A stretch of 64,000 nucleotides of DNA from Manihot esculenta. Its lineage: Eukaryota; Streptophyta; Magnoliopsida; Malpighiales; Euphorbiaceae. The stretch covers positions 186,001 to 250,000 of the forward strand of contig NC_035170.2 of assembly GCF_001659605.2 (NCBI RefSeq). Reading direction: 5' to 3'. The position numbers were made by a program, and so were the translations under genes. A model generated the notes under the pieces. The model ran no database searches, was not told the DNA's origin, and worked only from the letters and a program-made list of their open reading frames with translations. This document shows positions 45,301 through 55,064 of the stretch, one piece after another. Positions within the stretch are counted from its first letter, which is position 1. The number at the start of each line of letters is the position of its first letter.

Positions 45301-45867
45301 TGGGAAGAGGTAGGAGAGAGGTCCTTAGCAGGGCCTGAGCTTGTAGAGATCACCAGCAGGGTGGTGCCCATGATCAGAGAAAGGATAAAGACTGCCACCA
45401 GCAGGCAGAAAAGTTATGCAGACATCCGCAGGAAACAGGTAGAGTTTCAGGAGGGGGATCTAGTATTGCTCAAGGTGTCTCCGATGAAAGGGGTGGTTCG
45501 GTTTGGTAAGAAGGGTAAGCTAGCTCCACGGTACATCGGACCCTTTGAGGTCTTGCAAAAAGTTGGGAGTGTATCGTACAAGCTGGATTTACCCGCATCT
45601 ATGGAAAGAATCCATCCGGTTTTCCATGTTTCCATGTTGAGGAAGTTCGTGTCAGATCCGGGCAAGGTTCTTAGTGAGCCTGATGTGGAGATCCAAGAGG
45701 ATCTCACTTATGTTGAACAGCCGGTGCGGATTCTAGACACTCAGATCAGAAAGTTGAGGAACAAGGAAATCTCGATGGTGAAAGTCCTTTGGAACCACCA
45801 CAATTTGGAAGAATGCACTTGGGAGACCCGGGAGTCCATGCTCCAGCAGTACCCCCACCTCTTCTAA
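42307..45867 (+). CDS. pol: Pol polyprotein: protease-RT-RNase H-integrase-chromodomain, gag mostly deleted
   Basis: 1186 residues with no stop. Residues 1-70 are the gag N-terminus ([12 protein letters not shown]). An in-frame deletion then joins SEDMGDDM to the protease active site D-P-G-A-S at residues 73-77, skipping the capsid-like domain and zinc knuckle kept by the ORF at 4421-7015. RT starts about 297 ([17 protein letters not shown]) with catalytic F-I-D-D at about 406-409. RNase H begins about 555 ([14 protein letters not shown]) and includes [10 protein letters not shown]. Integrase has H-x-x-x-x-H (HNVRYSIH, about 771), CEICQ (about 810) and the core Asp, Asp and Glu in [16 protein letters not shown] and QSERTIQ. 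The C-terminus has the integrase C-terminal domain and chromodomain (about 1134-1185, [10 protein letters not shown] to QYPHLF). All visible catalytic residues are present, so the enzymes may be active; without gag it cannot package itself. Confidence 0.95.
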   Translation: MRGTRRSARLTGMPPQDEGTDARPSTLPRAMSSRSNRDRAVRDPRRSLDLGRSRSVRGTVQGGASEDMGDDMDPGASHSFIAPRAVQRLGLMVSGLECPLWVSGPKCDPSVAESVCQCSPVFIEGRCLSADLVVLDLTDFDVILGMDWLSTHGATLDCRDKVVKFRCQDGSEIVFRGDKRGTPRGLISALQARRLLRRGCQGFLAHVRELDSQVREPASVPVVNEFLDVFPDELPGLPPAREIEFEIELMPGTRPISIPPYRMAPAEMKELKEQLQELVDKGFIRPSTSPWGAPVLFVKKKDGSLRLCIDYRQLNKVTIKNKYPLPRIDDLFDQLVGAGCFSKIDLRSGYHQLRIREEDIPRTAFRTRYGHYEFLVMPFGLTNAPAAFMDLMNRVFRPYLDHFVIVFIDDILVYSRNAEEHAHHLRIVLQTLREHGLYAKFSKCEFWLRSISFLGHIVSENGIEVDPKKVEAVTNWPRPTSVTEIRSFLGLAGYYRRFVQDFSKIAAPLTRLTRKNQRFEWTDRCEESFEELKKRLTSAPVLALPTSNEDFTVFCDASRVGLGCVLMQNGRVIAYASRQLKRHEMNYPTHDLEMAAVIFALKMWRHYLYGVKCEIFTDHKSLQHILSQRDLNLRQRRWVELLSDYDCKIQYHPGKANVVADALSRKSLGSLSHITAERRPVVKEFYKLIEEGLQMELSGTGALIAQMKVTPVFLEQVAQKQHEDPELVKIARTVQSGKNSEFRFDSKGILRYGNRLCVPDNIGLKGDIMREAHNVRYSIHPGATKMYQDLKRVYWWPAMKREVAQFVSACEICQRVKLEHQKPAGMLNPLPIPEWKWENVAMDFVVGLPAISNRLDSIWVIVDRLTKSAHFIPVRSNYSVDKLAQVYVDEIVRLHGVPVSIVSDRGPQFTSRFWRSLQSAMGTRLDFSTAFHPQTDGQSERTIQTVEDMLRMCVLDFGGSWKQHLPLVEFAYNNSYHASIGMAPYEALYGRKCRSPVCWEEVGERSLAGPELVEITSRVVPMIRERIKTATSRQKSYADIRRKQVEFQEGDLVLLKVSPMKGVVRFGKKGKLAPRYIGPFEVLQKVGSVSYKLDLPASMERIHPVFHVSMLRKFVSDPGKVLSEPDVEIQEDLTYVEQPVRILDTQIRKLRNKEISMVKVLWNHHNLEECTWETRESMLQQYPHLF

Positions 45868-45962
45868 GGTAAGTTGAGATGTGTTCCATGTGCTATATGT
45901 GTGTATGTTATGTGTATGATATGCATGTATTAGTTGAGGAACATTCGGGGACGAATGTTCTT

Positions 45963-45975
45963 AAGGGGGGGAGAA
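45963..45975 (+). promoter_or_regulatory. Polypurine tract of the 39880 family P element
   Basis: AAGGGGGGGAGAA abutting the 3' LTR, identical to the tract at 3941-3953. Confidence 0.92.
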
Positions 45976-48170
45976 TGTAATACCCGGCTAGACTCCGGTA
46001 TCGGAATTCCTACCGTCCGGTGGAATTTGGGTGTCGGAAACCTCTAGAAGGGTAAAAGCATGTTTTTATAAAATGTTTTCATGTATTTTAATGTTTTAAG
46101 TATGATTTTAAATAAGTTGTTGCATGAAAATTCTTTAAGGAAAAACCCAGGTTCGGCCGTCGAAACTCACTTTCGGCCGCCGAAACTCACTTTCGGCCGC
46201 CGAACATGCATGGACTTTGGGAGGCACGTTAGGCCCCCAAAAGTCTAAGTGAGGGAAGTGCAGGTTCGGCCGCCGAACCTTATGTTCGGCCGCCGAACAT
46301 TGCATGGATGCGGAGGCACATTCGGCCCCCGAACGTGGCCTGGCCAGCCACTATAAAAGGGTCCCCTTGGTCCGCACGGGCGAGCTTTTTCTCTCCCATT
46401 GTCAGCCAAGGTGAGTCTCCACCGCTCCTCCCTCGATCTTGAGCGTTTCCTCTAGATCTTTCATGGTTTTAACAAGTTTTCATCTTGCTTTGAAGTTTTT
46501 TTAAGCTTTTGAATCGAGTTTTGAGCAAGTTTTGAGCTTGGAGGCCCAAGGAGCTAGATTTCTCCCAACTCCAAGTTAGATCGCCTCTACTTTCGATCTT
46601 CAAGAGGTAAGGGTCGATCTTGAACTCTTGTAATGTTTTAAATAAGTTTCATGTAAGATTCATGGGGTAGAATGGCATGTTTGGGGATATATGTATATTT
46701 GAGTAAATGTTAGGTTTTTGAGGTTTGTTGAACAATGTAGCTTGATTGTGTGTGATTGAAGTGTTGTAGATGGGGTATATGCATGTTTGAGACCCCTAGG
46801 AACTTGTATGTGTGCTTTGGTTGAGATATATGCATGATGTATGGTTTTGGGAGGCAGGAGGTTCATTTGAACCAAGTTTCTGCCGTTTGGCAGAAACCAG
46901 GTTCGGCAGCCGAAGGGAGTTTCGGCCGCCGAACCCCTCTTGTGGAGGCAGCTTTCGGCTGCCGAAGGTGCCCCCGAAAAGAGACTTTCGTCTCTGTCCG
47001 GCACTTTCGGCCGCCGAAGGTGCCGCCGAACCTAGCTGAGTTTCGTCTCTGTCCAGGACTTTCGGCCGCCGAAGGTGCCGCCGAAGGTGCCCTGTTCAGC
47101 CATTTCATGCATATTTTCTGTGATGTCTTCATGATGTTTTAGGGGGTTTTTGGGGGATATATTAGAGTTATGTTTATATATGTTTGGTCCCTCATTGGAG
47201 TCCACCTGTGTAGGTTCGGACCCGAGGAACCGAGGACCCCAACAGTGAGTGAGCTGCTTCAGTGTCTGGTCAGAGCTAGCCAGAGGTGAGTGGAAACAAG
47301 CTTAATGTTTTAAATCAAGTAATTAAATGTTTTGAGCATGCCTCACGCATCATGATGATATGTAATAGGATGATTGCATTAGTTCACGAATATGTTGCAT
47401 TGCATTTTCCTTTGCGCTTGTGGGTGAATGTTGTATGATCCAATTAGTCCACGAGACTTATGTATGTTATGACAGGAAGACCAGGACCCCATGCTACGGC
47501 CTGGCACGAGACTTTATAGATGATATGACAGGAAGACCAGGACCCCATGCTACGGCCTGGCAAGAGACTATGTTGGGACTAATTGGTGACAGGTTCACCC
47601 TTGATGTGGATTGTCTGTGATATGATGCATTTCATGAAAGCATGAACTTTAATATAATGTTTTTAGTTTCTGCTCACTGGGCTTTTAGCTCACCCCTCTC
47701 CCCTAACCCCCAGGTTTGCAGGTACGGGATTGATAGAGAAGAAAAGAAGAGAAAAGTCATATGTATGTAATAGCTAGAGTATGTGGACATGACAAATGAT
47801 AAGAATGTAATTATGTTGTTGAGGATAGAGTTGTGCTTGACCATAGTATATGTTAATTCCTTGGTACGTACATGATCTTGTGTTTTGATATTGATGTAAA
47901 CCAACTCACCATATGATGTATAGCCCTTGAGGCTTTGATGAGATCCCACAGAGGGATTAATGTTTATGTATATGATGAATACAGTGCATGCACAGGTTGA
48001 GTTTGGTGTATGAAGAAAAAGAAAAGTTTTTAATTCTTATGTATGTTTGTTGATCATGTATGGGATTAAACAGGTAAACAGGATGTATGTAGGCTTGCTA
48101 CGGGTTCCGGCGGCCTTAAGCCGACCTGAATCCTAGCGCCGGTAGCGGTCCGGATTTCCGGGGCGTTACA
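45976..48170 (+). repeat. 3' LTR of the 39880 family P element
   Basis: 2195 bp. Differs from the 5' LTR by one extra palindrome unit of 20 bp near 46157-46200 and an 11-bp duplication (GAGCAAGTTTT) near 46525. TATA box at about 46351. Confidence 0.93.
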
Positions 48171-48480
48171 AAGACCCTGAGACATAGAGACCTCAGAGGT
48201 AGAAGACCGGGATCTCCAAGATCTCCCGGATACAAGTCCAGGATCCCCAAGATCTCCTGGCAAAGAAGACCCTGAGACATAGAGACCTCAGAGGTAGAAG
48301 ACCGGGATCCCCAAGATCTCCCGGAAATACAAGTCCAGGATCCCCAAGATCTCCTGGCAATGAAGACCCTGAGACATAGAGACCTCAGAGGTAGAAGACC
48401 GGGATCCCCAAGATCTCCCGGAAATACAAGTCCAGGATCCCCAAGATCTCCTGGCAATAAAGATCCTGATACATAGAGAC
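48171..48480 (+). repeat. 95-bp tandem repeats, Tat-3 3' region (right part)
   Basis: Continuation of the 39586 array after the inserted element. About three units of 95-97 bp, then a degenerating unit to about 48590 (GATCTCCCGGAGCC, GATCTTCCGGAGC). Confidence 0.9.
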
Positions 48481-49677
48481 CTCAGAGGTACAAGGCCGAA
48501 GATCCCTAAGATCTCCCGGAGCCAAAAAGGCCGGCGAAGATCTCAAAGATCTTCCGGAGCAACAAAGACCAGAATCCCCAAAGATCCGCCGGTGTCACAT
48601 GCTCACAGCAAACAGTGATATGCAATGACAACACGACAAAACAACTCATAAGAACATAGTTCCGACCTCACACAAAAGATTGGGGCAATCATAAGAGGCA
48701 CCGACCTCGAGTTAGGCATCTCGGAAAACATAGCCCATATAAGGCTCGATAAGAAAATAAAAAATTAAGTCCGACCTCACAAACGAGCTCGGGGCACCAA
48801 AGCGAAAAAAGCGAAATTCCGAACTCTCGAGCTTGTGATACAAGAAGCATCACAGGTTGTAGGCATAAAAGCCTAAGCAAAGGGCAAGGAACCGAGCTCC
48901 CAACTCGGATAAAATCCCGACATGAAACATTCAAGTAGAGTAAAGCTAAGTATAGAGGAAATAACAGAGAACCGAGCTCCCTCTAGGAAAAGACCCATAA
49001 ATGCAGAAACACAAAAGAGGATAAACGAAGGCAAAGGATCGTGCTCGCTCACAGCTCGGGTTAGTTTGCAATGAACAAACAGTTAGCAAGAATAACCCAA
49101 GAAGAAGGGAACGACAAAAAGCCGAGCTCTCCATCCCAGTGGAGCACACAGCCTAAGATGACGAATGAAGTCTAGAGATTTACCCCCTCATCACTCATGT
49201 AATGAACTCTGAGGAGGTAAAGGGGCAACTCGGGGTCAACCCGGGGAGAAATCCAATGGCGTGAGCAAATGAGACAGGAAACCCCAGCTTCAGTTCCTGT
49301 CAAACCAGAACTAAAAGCAAAAAGGCCAGCCACGCTCGTCACCTTAAAAGGTACACGATCTGACTTACGTTAAAAACAGAACTCGTGAGTGCGGCTAACC
49401 CAGCTCGGAAAGAGCTTACGGATAAGAATGCCTTAGTGAAATGGAGAAATTTCTAAGTTAAAAGCTCAGTCAACTGATAGAATTTCAATTCTGACAGGCT
49501 TGAAAGCAAAAATGGAAAAATAGTACAGAGAATTCCTTAGAAAAATTATGAAGCGCATAGTTTAAGTGATTCACTCTTGATAAGCAGAGATAAGTTCAAG
49601 TATGAATAAAAAACAAGAAGCAGTCCAAATAAGTGAAAGTAAAATTTCACTAAAAGAAAAAATATGTTACAGCCTAT
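48481..49677 (+). other. Tat-3 3' non-coding region with a purine-tract duplication
   Basis: No convincing ORF on either strand; the minus-strand frames at 48689-48934 and 48946-49149 lack domain support. GAGCTCGG-like words recur. At 49178-49230 a hairpin-like TTTACCCCCTCATCA ... GAGGAGGTAAAGGGGCAA closely resembles the true polypurine tract region at 54922-54973, so the region carries a second, internal polypurine tract. 49550-49670 probably represents the 3' UTR of the antisense gene. Confidence 0.6.
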
Positions 49678-51605
49678 GACTCGCGGTTGTCGAAGCCGGT
49701 CAAAAATAACCTTTTTGGTTATCAACAATTTACAACTGTAGATAGTGGTGAAAGGATCAAATCCACAGGGAATTGAGAACTTACCTATTTTCTTTATCAA
49801 GACCAATAAAATAAACTGAAACAAAAATAAACTGAAAAAGAAGAAAACTGAAAACGAGATAAACTGAAACGAAATAAAACTGAAACGAGATAAAACTGAA
49901 AGAGAAATAAACGGAAAGCAAAATAAACTGAAACGAGATATAACGAGATAAAACTGAAAGAGAAATAAACGGAAAGCAAAATAAACTAAAAAGAGATAAA
50001 ACTGAAAACGAGATAAACTGAACGCGAAATAAAAATAAATTGCAGTAAAAGTAAAATTGGGGGTTTGAGATTGATTTGATTAACAAACTACTAAAAGCAA
50101 TTAAAATAAGTGAATAATAAAATAAAAGAGAAATAAATAATAAGAAAGCTCTAGTTGAAGAATTGGATCCGCTTTAGTTGTTGGGATTGATCATTGACAC
50201 TTAGTTTCTTTTGATTGATTCAATAGATTAGTTATGGAGATGGAAGACGCTTCTCACCACCATGTCTCTCCTTATGATTAAACCAATTAGGGAACGTCCT
50301 CTAATTAATTACTAATTAACAAATTGCCAAGGAACGTCCTTGGGCTTTAGGCATCAAACAATTGTTAATTGCATGAAGAAAGAGAGAGATGCAATCCTAA
50401 CTACTCAAACGCATGAGATGTTGCTAGATCATACAATTTCCTTGGTTTTACACCAAGTGTTCTTATGTTTGAATAACTCAAGCAATTGCTGACTTAAATC
50501 ATCCAAACTAACATATTATTACTTTGCAATCAAGAATCAACATAGATCTAAAGAACAAAGCAATATTGAAATCAAGCATGAAATTGCATGAGTATTGAAC
50601 AACCAAAAGTTAAACAATGTTTGATCAAGTCTCCCAACCCATATAACAACTAAAGTATCACCTAATCTTCAACTAGAATAAAAGATTTCAGCCTCTCATG
50701 GCTGAAACAAAAATAAAAATAAAAGAAAAAAAGAAAGGTAGAAGAAGAGATGTGAATTCGTAGGTATCTCTAAGGTGGTGTGTAAAAGTTTTGTGGAGGC
50801 TCCTTATGTGTCTTTTTATAGTTGAAAGTGCTGCCCTAGGTCATACTTGCTTCCTAATTAGTGAAGAGGCTGCCTAAAGTGCTGAAAAGGAAAGAATCGC
50901 ATTGCAAATTCTCCAGAAGGAAGGAGGCGCGCGGATCAGGCTTCAAAAGAGGAAGGATGCGCGCGGATTGCAGATGAGGAAGTGGAGCGCAGTCATTGAA
51001 TGCAGAAGGGAAAGAAATCTGTCCAGTCTTTCCTTTTTAGGTGGAGCCTTCGTTTGAATTTTGAATGCTGAATGAAGAAGAGGCAAGTGCATCTTCATGA
51101 AATCTTGCTGCCTAAAAAGGAAGATTTGACTACTGCAGTGTGTGCACATCTTTGAATAAGGAAAGAAAGATCTGCGATTTGAATTTCAAATAATCTTCTG
51201 ACTGAGCTTTCCTTATTTGCTTTTGCTTCTGCACTTCCCTTATTTGAGGACTTTCCTTTTCTGAAAACTTTCCTTATTTGGCACTTTCCATAATTGGCTT
51301 CACCTTCTGAATAAGGAAAGAAGAATCTGCAATTTGAATTTCAAAGAATCTGTTGATTGCACTTTCCTTTTCTGGCACTTTCCTTATCAGAAAACTTTCC
51401 TTATTTAGCACTTTCCATATTTGAAAACTTTCCTTTTGGGCACTTTCCATATTTGACACTTTTTGACAGTTTTAAGAGCATTTCCTCCAGATTGTCTCTT
51501 TACACCTAATATCTGCAAAACATGATTAAAACCACAAAATTAGATAGAAAAGGTGTAAATAAACATCAAGAACATAATGATAAAGTGGACTAAAATATTC
51601 TCTAT
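49678..51605. mobile_element. Unclassified non-coding insertion, about 1.9 kb
   Basis: Flanked by the direct repeat CAGCCTAT (49670-49677 and 51606-51613). The left part has GATAGTGGTGAAAGGATCAA followed by CCACAGGGAATTG at about 49740-49780, a low-complexity array of AAACTGAAACGAGATA-like units (49805-50035), a middle unique segment with CACCACCATGTCTCTCC, and a right part with repeated CTTTCCTTATTTG words (51240-51460). There are no obvious inverted terminal repeats and no coding capacity. It could be a non-autonomous LTR-like or other derivative; the class is unknown. The ORFs at 49781-50086 are repeat artefacts. Confidence 0.6.
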
Positions 51606-51623
51606 CAGCCTATTCTAAATCAC

Positions 51624-52871
51624 CTACTCCGATGAAGGCAAAATTGTCCTTAAAGGACTTACATGTTTAGGCATAATATCATCCACATTTACATCATTAT
51701 CATTCACACTATTTACATTACTATCTACGGGAGGACTGTCATCCTCTTGCCCAGAGCCCCTCGTACCAACAAAAGGTACGACCTCCTGCCCTCGAGGCCC
51801 AGCGTCTTCATCCCCTTGCTTGGGTTCTGCCTCAGAGGACCTAGCTACAGTGCGAGAGGTTCCTTTGGGTAAGGGCAGATCATCCTCACCATATAACATG
51901 TCCTCACCATCGGAGTCCACCTCTGCAGCTTGGAGCTTTGCTAGAGGGGTAGAAAGAGCAAGTCTGGAATCTCTCAAACCCCTATTGAAACCGGACACGT
52001 ACATGCGAAAGCCTTTGTGCCAAATAGCGATCTTCATCTCATCAGAGGCTTTATACTCCGCAAGTCGTGACTGGCAGGCCTCAGCTATATTTGCTTTCAG
52101 TTCGGGAGAATCCTTGTAAGTTTGAAGATGAGCTTCACATGCTTGTTCAATTTTCTCTTTTAGCTCAGCTGATTCCTTATACTCCATCAAACGCCTTTCG
52201 CACTCCAGCTGGATCCTGTCCTCAACATGTTTGGCCTCCTCGAGCAGGGCTGAGCATTTATGCTCCAAAGTCCTGACTTTTTGACTAAGCTTTTGATTAT
52301 GAAGTTTGGACTCCTCCGCCGATGAAGCCAGGTCTCTGATACGCTCAGAACTCCTGCTCAGCTCCTGCTCGAGAACCTCCACCCGAGCTAGGGCTCCTTC
52401 CTTTTGAACCTTCACCTTATCAAGGTGAGCTTGAGCTCCTTCAAAATCAGCCTTCAGGGCCTCATATTGATGCTGGACCTCATCCTTCTGACTCACAGCC
52501 TCGTCCTTTTCACGAAGGGTCTCCACCATGGAGGACAGCTGCTTCAAAACTTCTTCACATCGGACCTCTGCTGCAGCCGCCCTCTCATCAGACTCCTTGA
52601 GAACCCTACGGGTATGAGACAACTCTGCTTCCAGGGACTTGGTGTGCTCCTGTGCCTCAGCCGCCTTCCCGTCAGCTCTTTTGAGGGCCTCCAATGCAGA
52701 ATGCAGCTCCACTTGGAGGGACTGGGTATGAACTCGAGCTGCTGCGAGGTTGCCCCTGGCATCATTAGTTGCGGATAAATTCTCCTCCAGACACGCCTCC
52801 TCAATCCGGCGGTCCACAGATTCCCAGAGAGAGTGGTCGCGAGCATCCACCTCCATAAAGAGTCCCGTCAC
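51624..52871 (-). CDS. Antisense gene in Tat-3, exon 3: coiled-coil protein
   Basis: 415-residue frame on the minus strand, opposite to gag-pol. Exon 3 begins at 52871 right after a good 3' splice site (TTTCCTTTGTGTTAG) and joins exon 2 in phase to give LLMVTGLFMEVDARD. Residues about 20-270 are strongly heptad-like and charged (for example ALKRADGKAAEAQEHTKSLE, KLSQKVRTLEHKCSALLEEA), predicting a long coiled coil. The C-terminus is acidic and disordered (DSDGEDMLYGEDDLPLPKG, then Asn/Asp/Val-rich). An AACATGTAAGT near 51657-51666 could be a further 5' splice site; otherwise the frame stops at 51624. Antisense ORFs between pol and the 3' LTR are known in Tat-lineage elements; their function is unknown. 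Confidence 0.75.
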   Translation of the reverse strand: MTGLFMEVDARDHSLWESVDRRIEEACLEENLSATNDARGNLAAARVHTQSLQVELHSALEALKRADGKAAEAQEHTKSLEAELSHTRRVLKESDERAAAAEVRCEEVLKQLSSMVETLREKDEAVSQKDEVQHQYEALKADFEGAQAHLDKVKVQKEGALARVEVLEQELSRSSERIRDLASSAEESKLHNQKLSQKVRTLEHKCSALLEEAKHVEDRIQLECERRLMEYKESAELKEKIEQACEAHLQTYKDSPELKANIAEACQSRLAEYKASDEMKIAIWHKGFRMYVSGFNRGLRDSRLALSTPLAKLQAAEVDSDGEDMLYGEDDLPLPKGTSRTVARSSEAEPKQGDEDAGPRGQEVVPFVGTRGSGQEDDSPPVDSNVNSVNDNDVNVDDIMPKHVSPLRTILPSSE

Positions 52872-52940
52872 CTAACACAAAGGAAAAACTGTTAAAGCAA
52901 AGAAAACCAAAATGAAAACAAAGGAGGTAGCTTAGCTTAC

Positions 52941-53949
52941 CATCAGAAGCATTTCCCTGATTGTGTCTCCGAGCTCCCCACGAGGTCGAGAACGGAACGC
53001 TGCTTGCTCTCTAGTAGAGCTAGCTAAGAGACCAGTGAGAGCAAGCAAGCGTGGATCCGAAGCCTCCATGACGCCACCAAACATCCGCTCCTTGACAATC
53101 TCAGCAACCACGCTCGCCGGAGACTGATGAGTGATATCTTCCGCGTTCAGAATGTTGTTGTCAGGAGCAGACAGCAGTGGTATCACAGGGACATCTTTCT
53201 TCTTTTCAGGAGGAGGGAGAGCCGGAGTTGATGCTTTGGAACCTTCTTTCTTCTTTCCAATAGGAGGGAGAGCTGGAGCTGATCCCTTGGAAGCCTTGGA
53301 CTTCTTCCGAGCTGGAGCTGGGGCAGGCATTTCAAGGGAGGCAGGACGTTTGTCCCCTACCTTCTCTATGACACCTCCATCCTTGGCAGGGTCAGATCCC
53401 CCCTCTTCAGGGGCAAGAGCATCATTGGTGGGGGCCTCCGAGACATCCTCGTCCACGAGAATAACCTCCTCTCTTTTCCCTGGAGCTCCCTCTTCCGTAA
53501 TGGGGACCTCGAGCCTCCCCCCGGGGACCTCCTCTTCAACAGCAGCGAAGACCCCAGAAGCGCCCACAGTAGGAAGGACAAGGTCCGACCTCACCGATCC
53601 AACACCCTCAGCCACTTAAGAGATAATCCTGGGACCCTCTTCCATCCCTTCGATAGAAGTACCTTGAGGCCGGGGGCTTGTATAGACTGATGAGCCAAGC
53701 TCGACCTCCCGTGGCTGGAAGGCCGGGACGACCTGCTGCGTTGAGAGCTGGGCTTAGAAACCCGAGAAGAGACCGGAGGAGGAGGAGGAGGTCGAATAGC
53801 CGACCTGGAGGAAATAGTTTCTGCCACTTTTTGAGTAGCCTTTCCCACGGATCGCCCCGCCAGCAGGACGTCCAAAGCTGCGTCCATACTCTCTCGGGAC
53901 AATATGAGGTTCTTGGGAAGCTTGATTTGGTCCATCTTGGAGTCAGAAG
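52941..53949 (-). pseudogene. Antisense gene in Tat-3, exon 2 (one frameshift, one stop)
   Basis: Begins at 53949 after a 3' splice site TTTTTTGCAG and joins exon 1 in phase as QDVASDSKMDQIKLPKNLIL. It goes on through a Pro/Ser/Arg-rich segment (AIRPPPPPPVSSRVSKPSSQ). Near 53690-53760 the frame shifts, and at about 53615-53620 a TAA interrupts EGPRIIS-stop-VAEGVGSVRSD. Afterwards it is open to 52932 (Glu/Lys/Pro/Ala-rich, with KKSKASKGSAPALPPIGKKK). The 5' splice site ATGGTAAGC ends the exon at 52941. The protein looks disordered. Splice joints come from sequence inspection only. Confidence 0.65.
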
Positions 53950-54037
53950 CTGCAAAAAATATAAAATCAAAACAGGTTAGCACAACCCTAGTAGAAATCA
54001 CAAAGAAAAGGCAAAACGGCTGGGCAAGGTACAATAC

Positions 54038-54815
54038 CCACATCTTGGATATCCCTAAGATTATAGGCAAGCATACACTTCTTGACATCGTACTTCTTGT
54101 CAACAGAAGTCAATTGAAGGTACCCGACCTGTTCGATAAGGCTCAGCTGGGGCAGGTCATTGCAACCCAGAGAGACATCCTCCCAGTCGAGCTCCACCCC
54201 CCATGACGAATCGGAGTCTATTTTCAGCTCCGCGACTACAAAACCCTTTACCCAGCCCTTTATGGAATCCTTATAGCCCGTGAGGATGGATAAACCCCCA
54301 CGGGGGGAAAAGTAATAAAAATAGTTACTTGCTCTAACTAGACGAAAAAAGGTCACGAATAGATGAGCCGTGGGCGTAAATCCCCAACTCAAGCAAATGG
54401 ATTCAAAGCAACACATGAACAAGATAGAATTTGGGGATAACATTCGGGGAGTTATCCTAAAATATTGGAAAACCTCGGTAAAGAATGAGGTAAACGGAAA
54501 AGTTAGACCAAAGTCCCGTTGTTTAACAAAAAAGACTATGCTACGATCCTTCTGAGGATCTACCAAACCGGGAGGAGGAGGATCTGGAAGAACAATCCTC
54601 TCGTTCCGGAGAGGAGCTCGGATACAGTAAAGGGGAGTGTCCAAATACCTCCGAGAAAAGAAGTTAGTTATAGTAGAGGGAGTGATACTGGACTTGAGGT
54701 TAAAAACTTCAGGAAGCTTGGAAATTTCCATGGAGATAGAAGAGGCGTACCTGAAAAGCAAGTAGAGCAGAGGAGCAGAGGAAATCAAAGAAGAGCAGAG
54801 AATAGGAGAAGGCAA
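54038..54815 (-). CDS. Antisense gene in Tat-3, exon 1: Transposase_28-like (putative gypsy-type) domain
   Basis: Minus-strand frame from 54815 or the later ATG near 54731 (MEISKLPEVFNLKSS). It contains LTFPFTSFFTEVFQYFRITP, RMLSPNSILFMCCFESICLS, HLFVTFFRLVRASNYFYYFS and IKGWVKGFVVAE. This resembles the Pfam family named putative gypsy type transposon (Transposase_28), commonly encoded antisense in plant Tat-like elements: P-x-x-x-F-x-x-E-V-x-x-x-F, then L-x-P-N, then Y-Y-F-S-x-R and S-x-K-G-W. No catalytic role is established and the name is historical. Exon 1 ends at 54038 before GTATTG, phase 1. The frame extends to a stop at 53988 if unspliced. Recognition is from memory of the pattern. 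Confidence 0.7.
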
Positions 54816-54954
54816 GCGTTCCGAGAAGACAGAGAAAATTCAAAATGCAAAACAGTGATGAGACGAAGAGTGGCTCTGAACAGTTTTGTCCTAGGGCGGC
54901 GCGGTCATTATTACACTTGAAGTTTACCCCCTCATCAGTCGGGCAATAACTGAC

Positions 54955-54969
54955 GAGAAGGTAAAGGGG
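54955..54969 (+). promoter_or_regulatory. Polypurine tract of Tat-3
   Basis: GAGAAGGTAAAGGGG four bases before the 3' LTR start TGATGACCGC (54974). Preceded by GTTTACCCCCTCATCAG, which can pair with it in a hairpin. Confidence 0.8.
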
Positions 54970-54973
54970 CAAT

Positions 54974-55064
54974 TGATGACCGCTGGATTTCTCCACCCTG
55001 GTCAGGGGCCAATCCCTCGATCACGGCCCATCGCTCGGAGGCCCACACGACCCCGGTACAAACA
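54974..55064 (+). repeat. Start of the Tat-3 3' LTR
   Basis: 91 bp nearly identical to 21932-22022 of the 5' LTR (CCTGG for CCCGG, CCAATCC for CCAAGTC, ACATG at the insertion). The remainder must lie after the family P insertions, outside the window. Confidence 0.88.

Larger units (their letters stand above)
39880..48170 (+). mobile_element. Family P (Tekay/Del-type chromovirus) element, full-ended, gag-deleted
   Basis: LTRs 39880-42043 (2164 bp) and 45976-48170 (2195 bp) with the perfect 5-bp duplication AAGAC (39875-39879, 48171-48175). It inserted inside a 95-bp repeat unit of Tat-3. By eye the LTRs differ by about six substitutions and two small indels (20 bp and 11 bp, together explaining the 31-bp length gap), so it is young. 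It carries a single 1186-codon frame from protease to chromodomain but lacks about 480 residues of gag, and would need gag from another copy. Confidence 0.95.
21932..55064 (+). mobile_element. Tat-3: Tat-like Ty3/gypsy element spread over 33 kb by nested insertions
   Basis: The 5' LTR starts at 21932 and the 3' LTR starts at 54974 with the same first 80-odd bases (TGATGACCGCTGGATTTCTC). Between them, in order: primer-binding site, gag, protease, RT, degenerate RNase H, second RNase H, integrase, 95-bp repeats, a purine-tract duplication, an antisense multi-exon gene and the true polypurine tract. Insertions of solo LTRs (22106, 25069, 27991 with nested 28850, 33450), a full family P element (39880) and an unclassified 1.9-kb element (49678) account for about 21.6 kb. 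The native length is thus about 11.6 kb up to 55064. The rest of the 3' LTR lies beyond the later insertions and outside the window. Confidence 0.9.

Noticed and set aside
49781..50086. Phe/Ser/Val-rich ORFs resembling a membrane protein
   Set aside because: Direct translation of an AAACTGAAACGAGATA-type low-complexity array; no start context or homology visible.
52404..53980. Plus-strand ORFs at 52404-52778, 53131-53619 and 53678-53980
   Set aside because: Shadows of the antisense coiled-coil gene, which has domain-like content and consistent splice phase.
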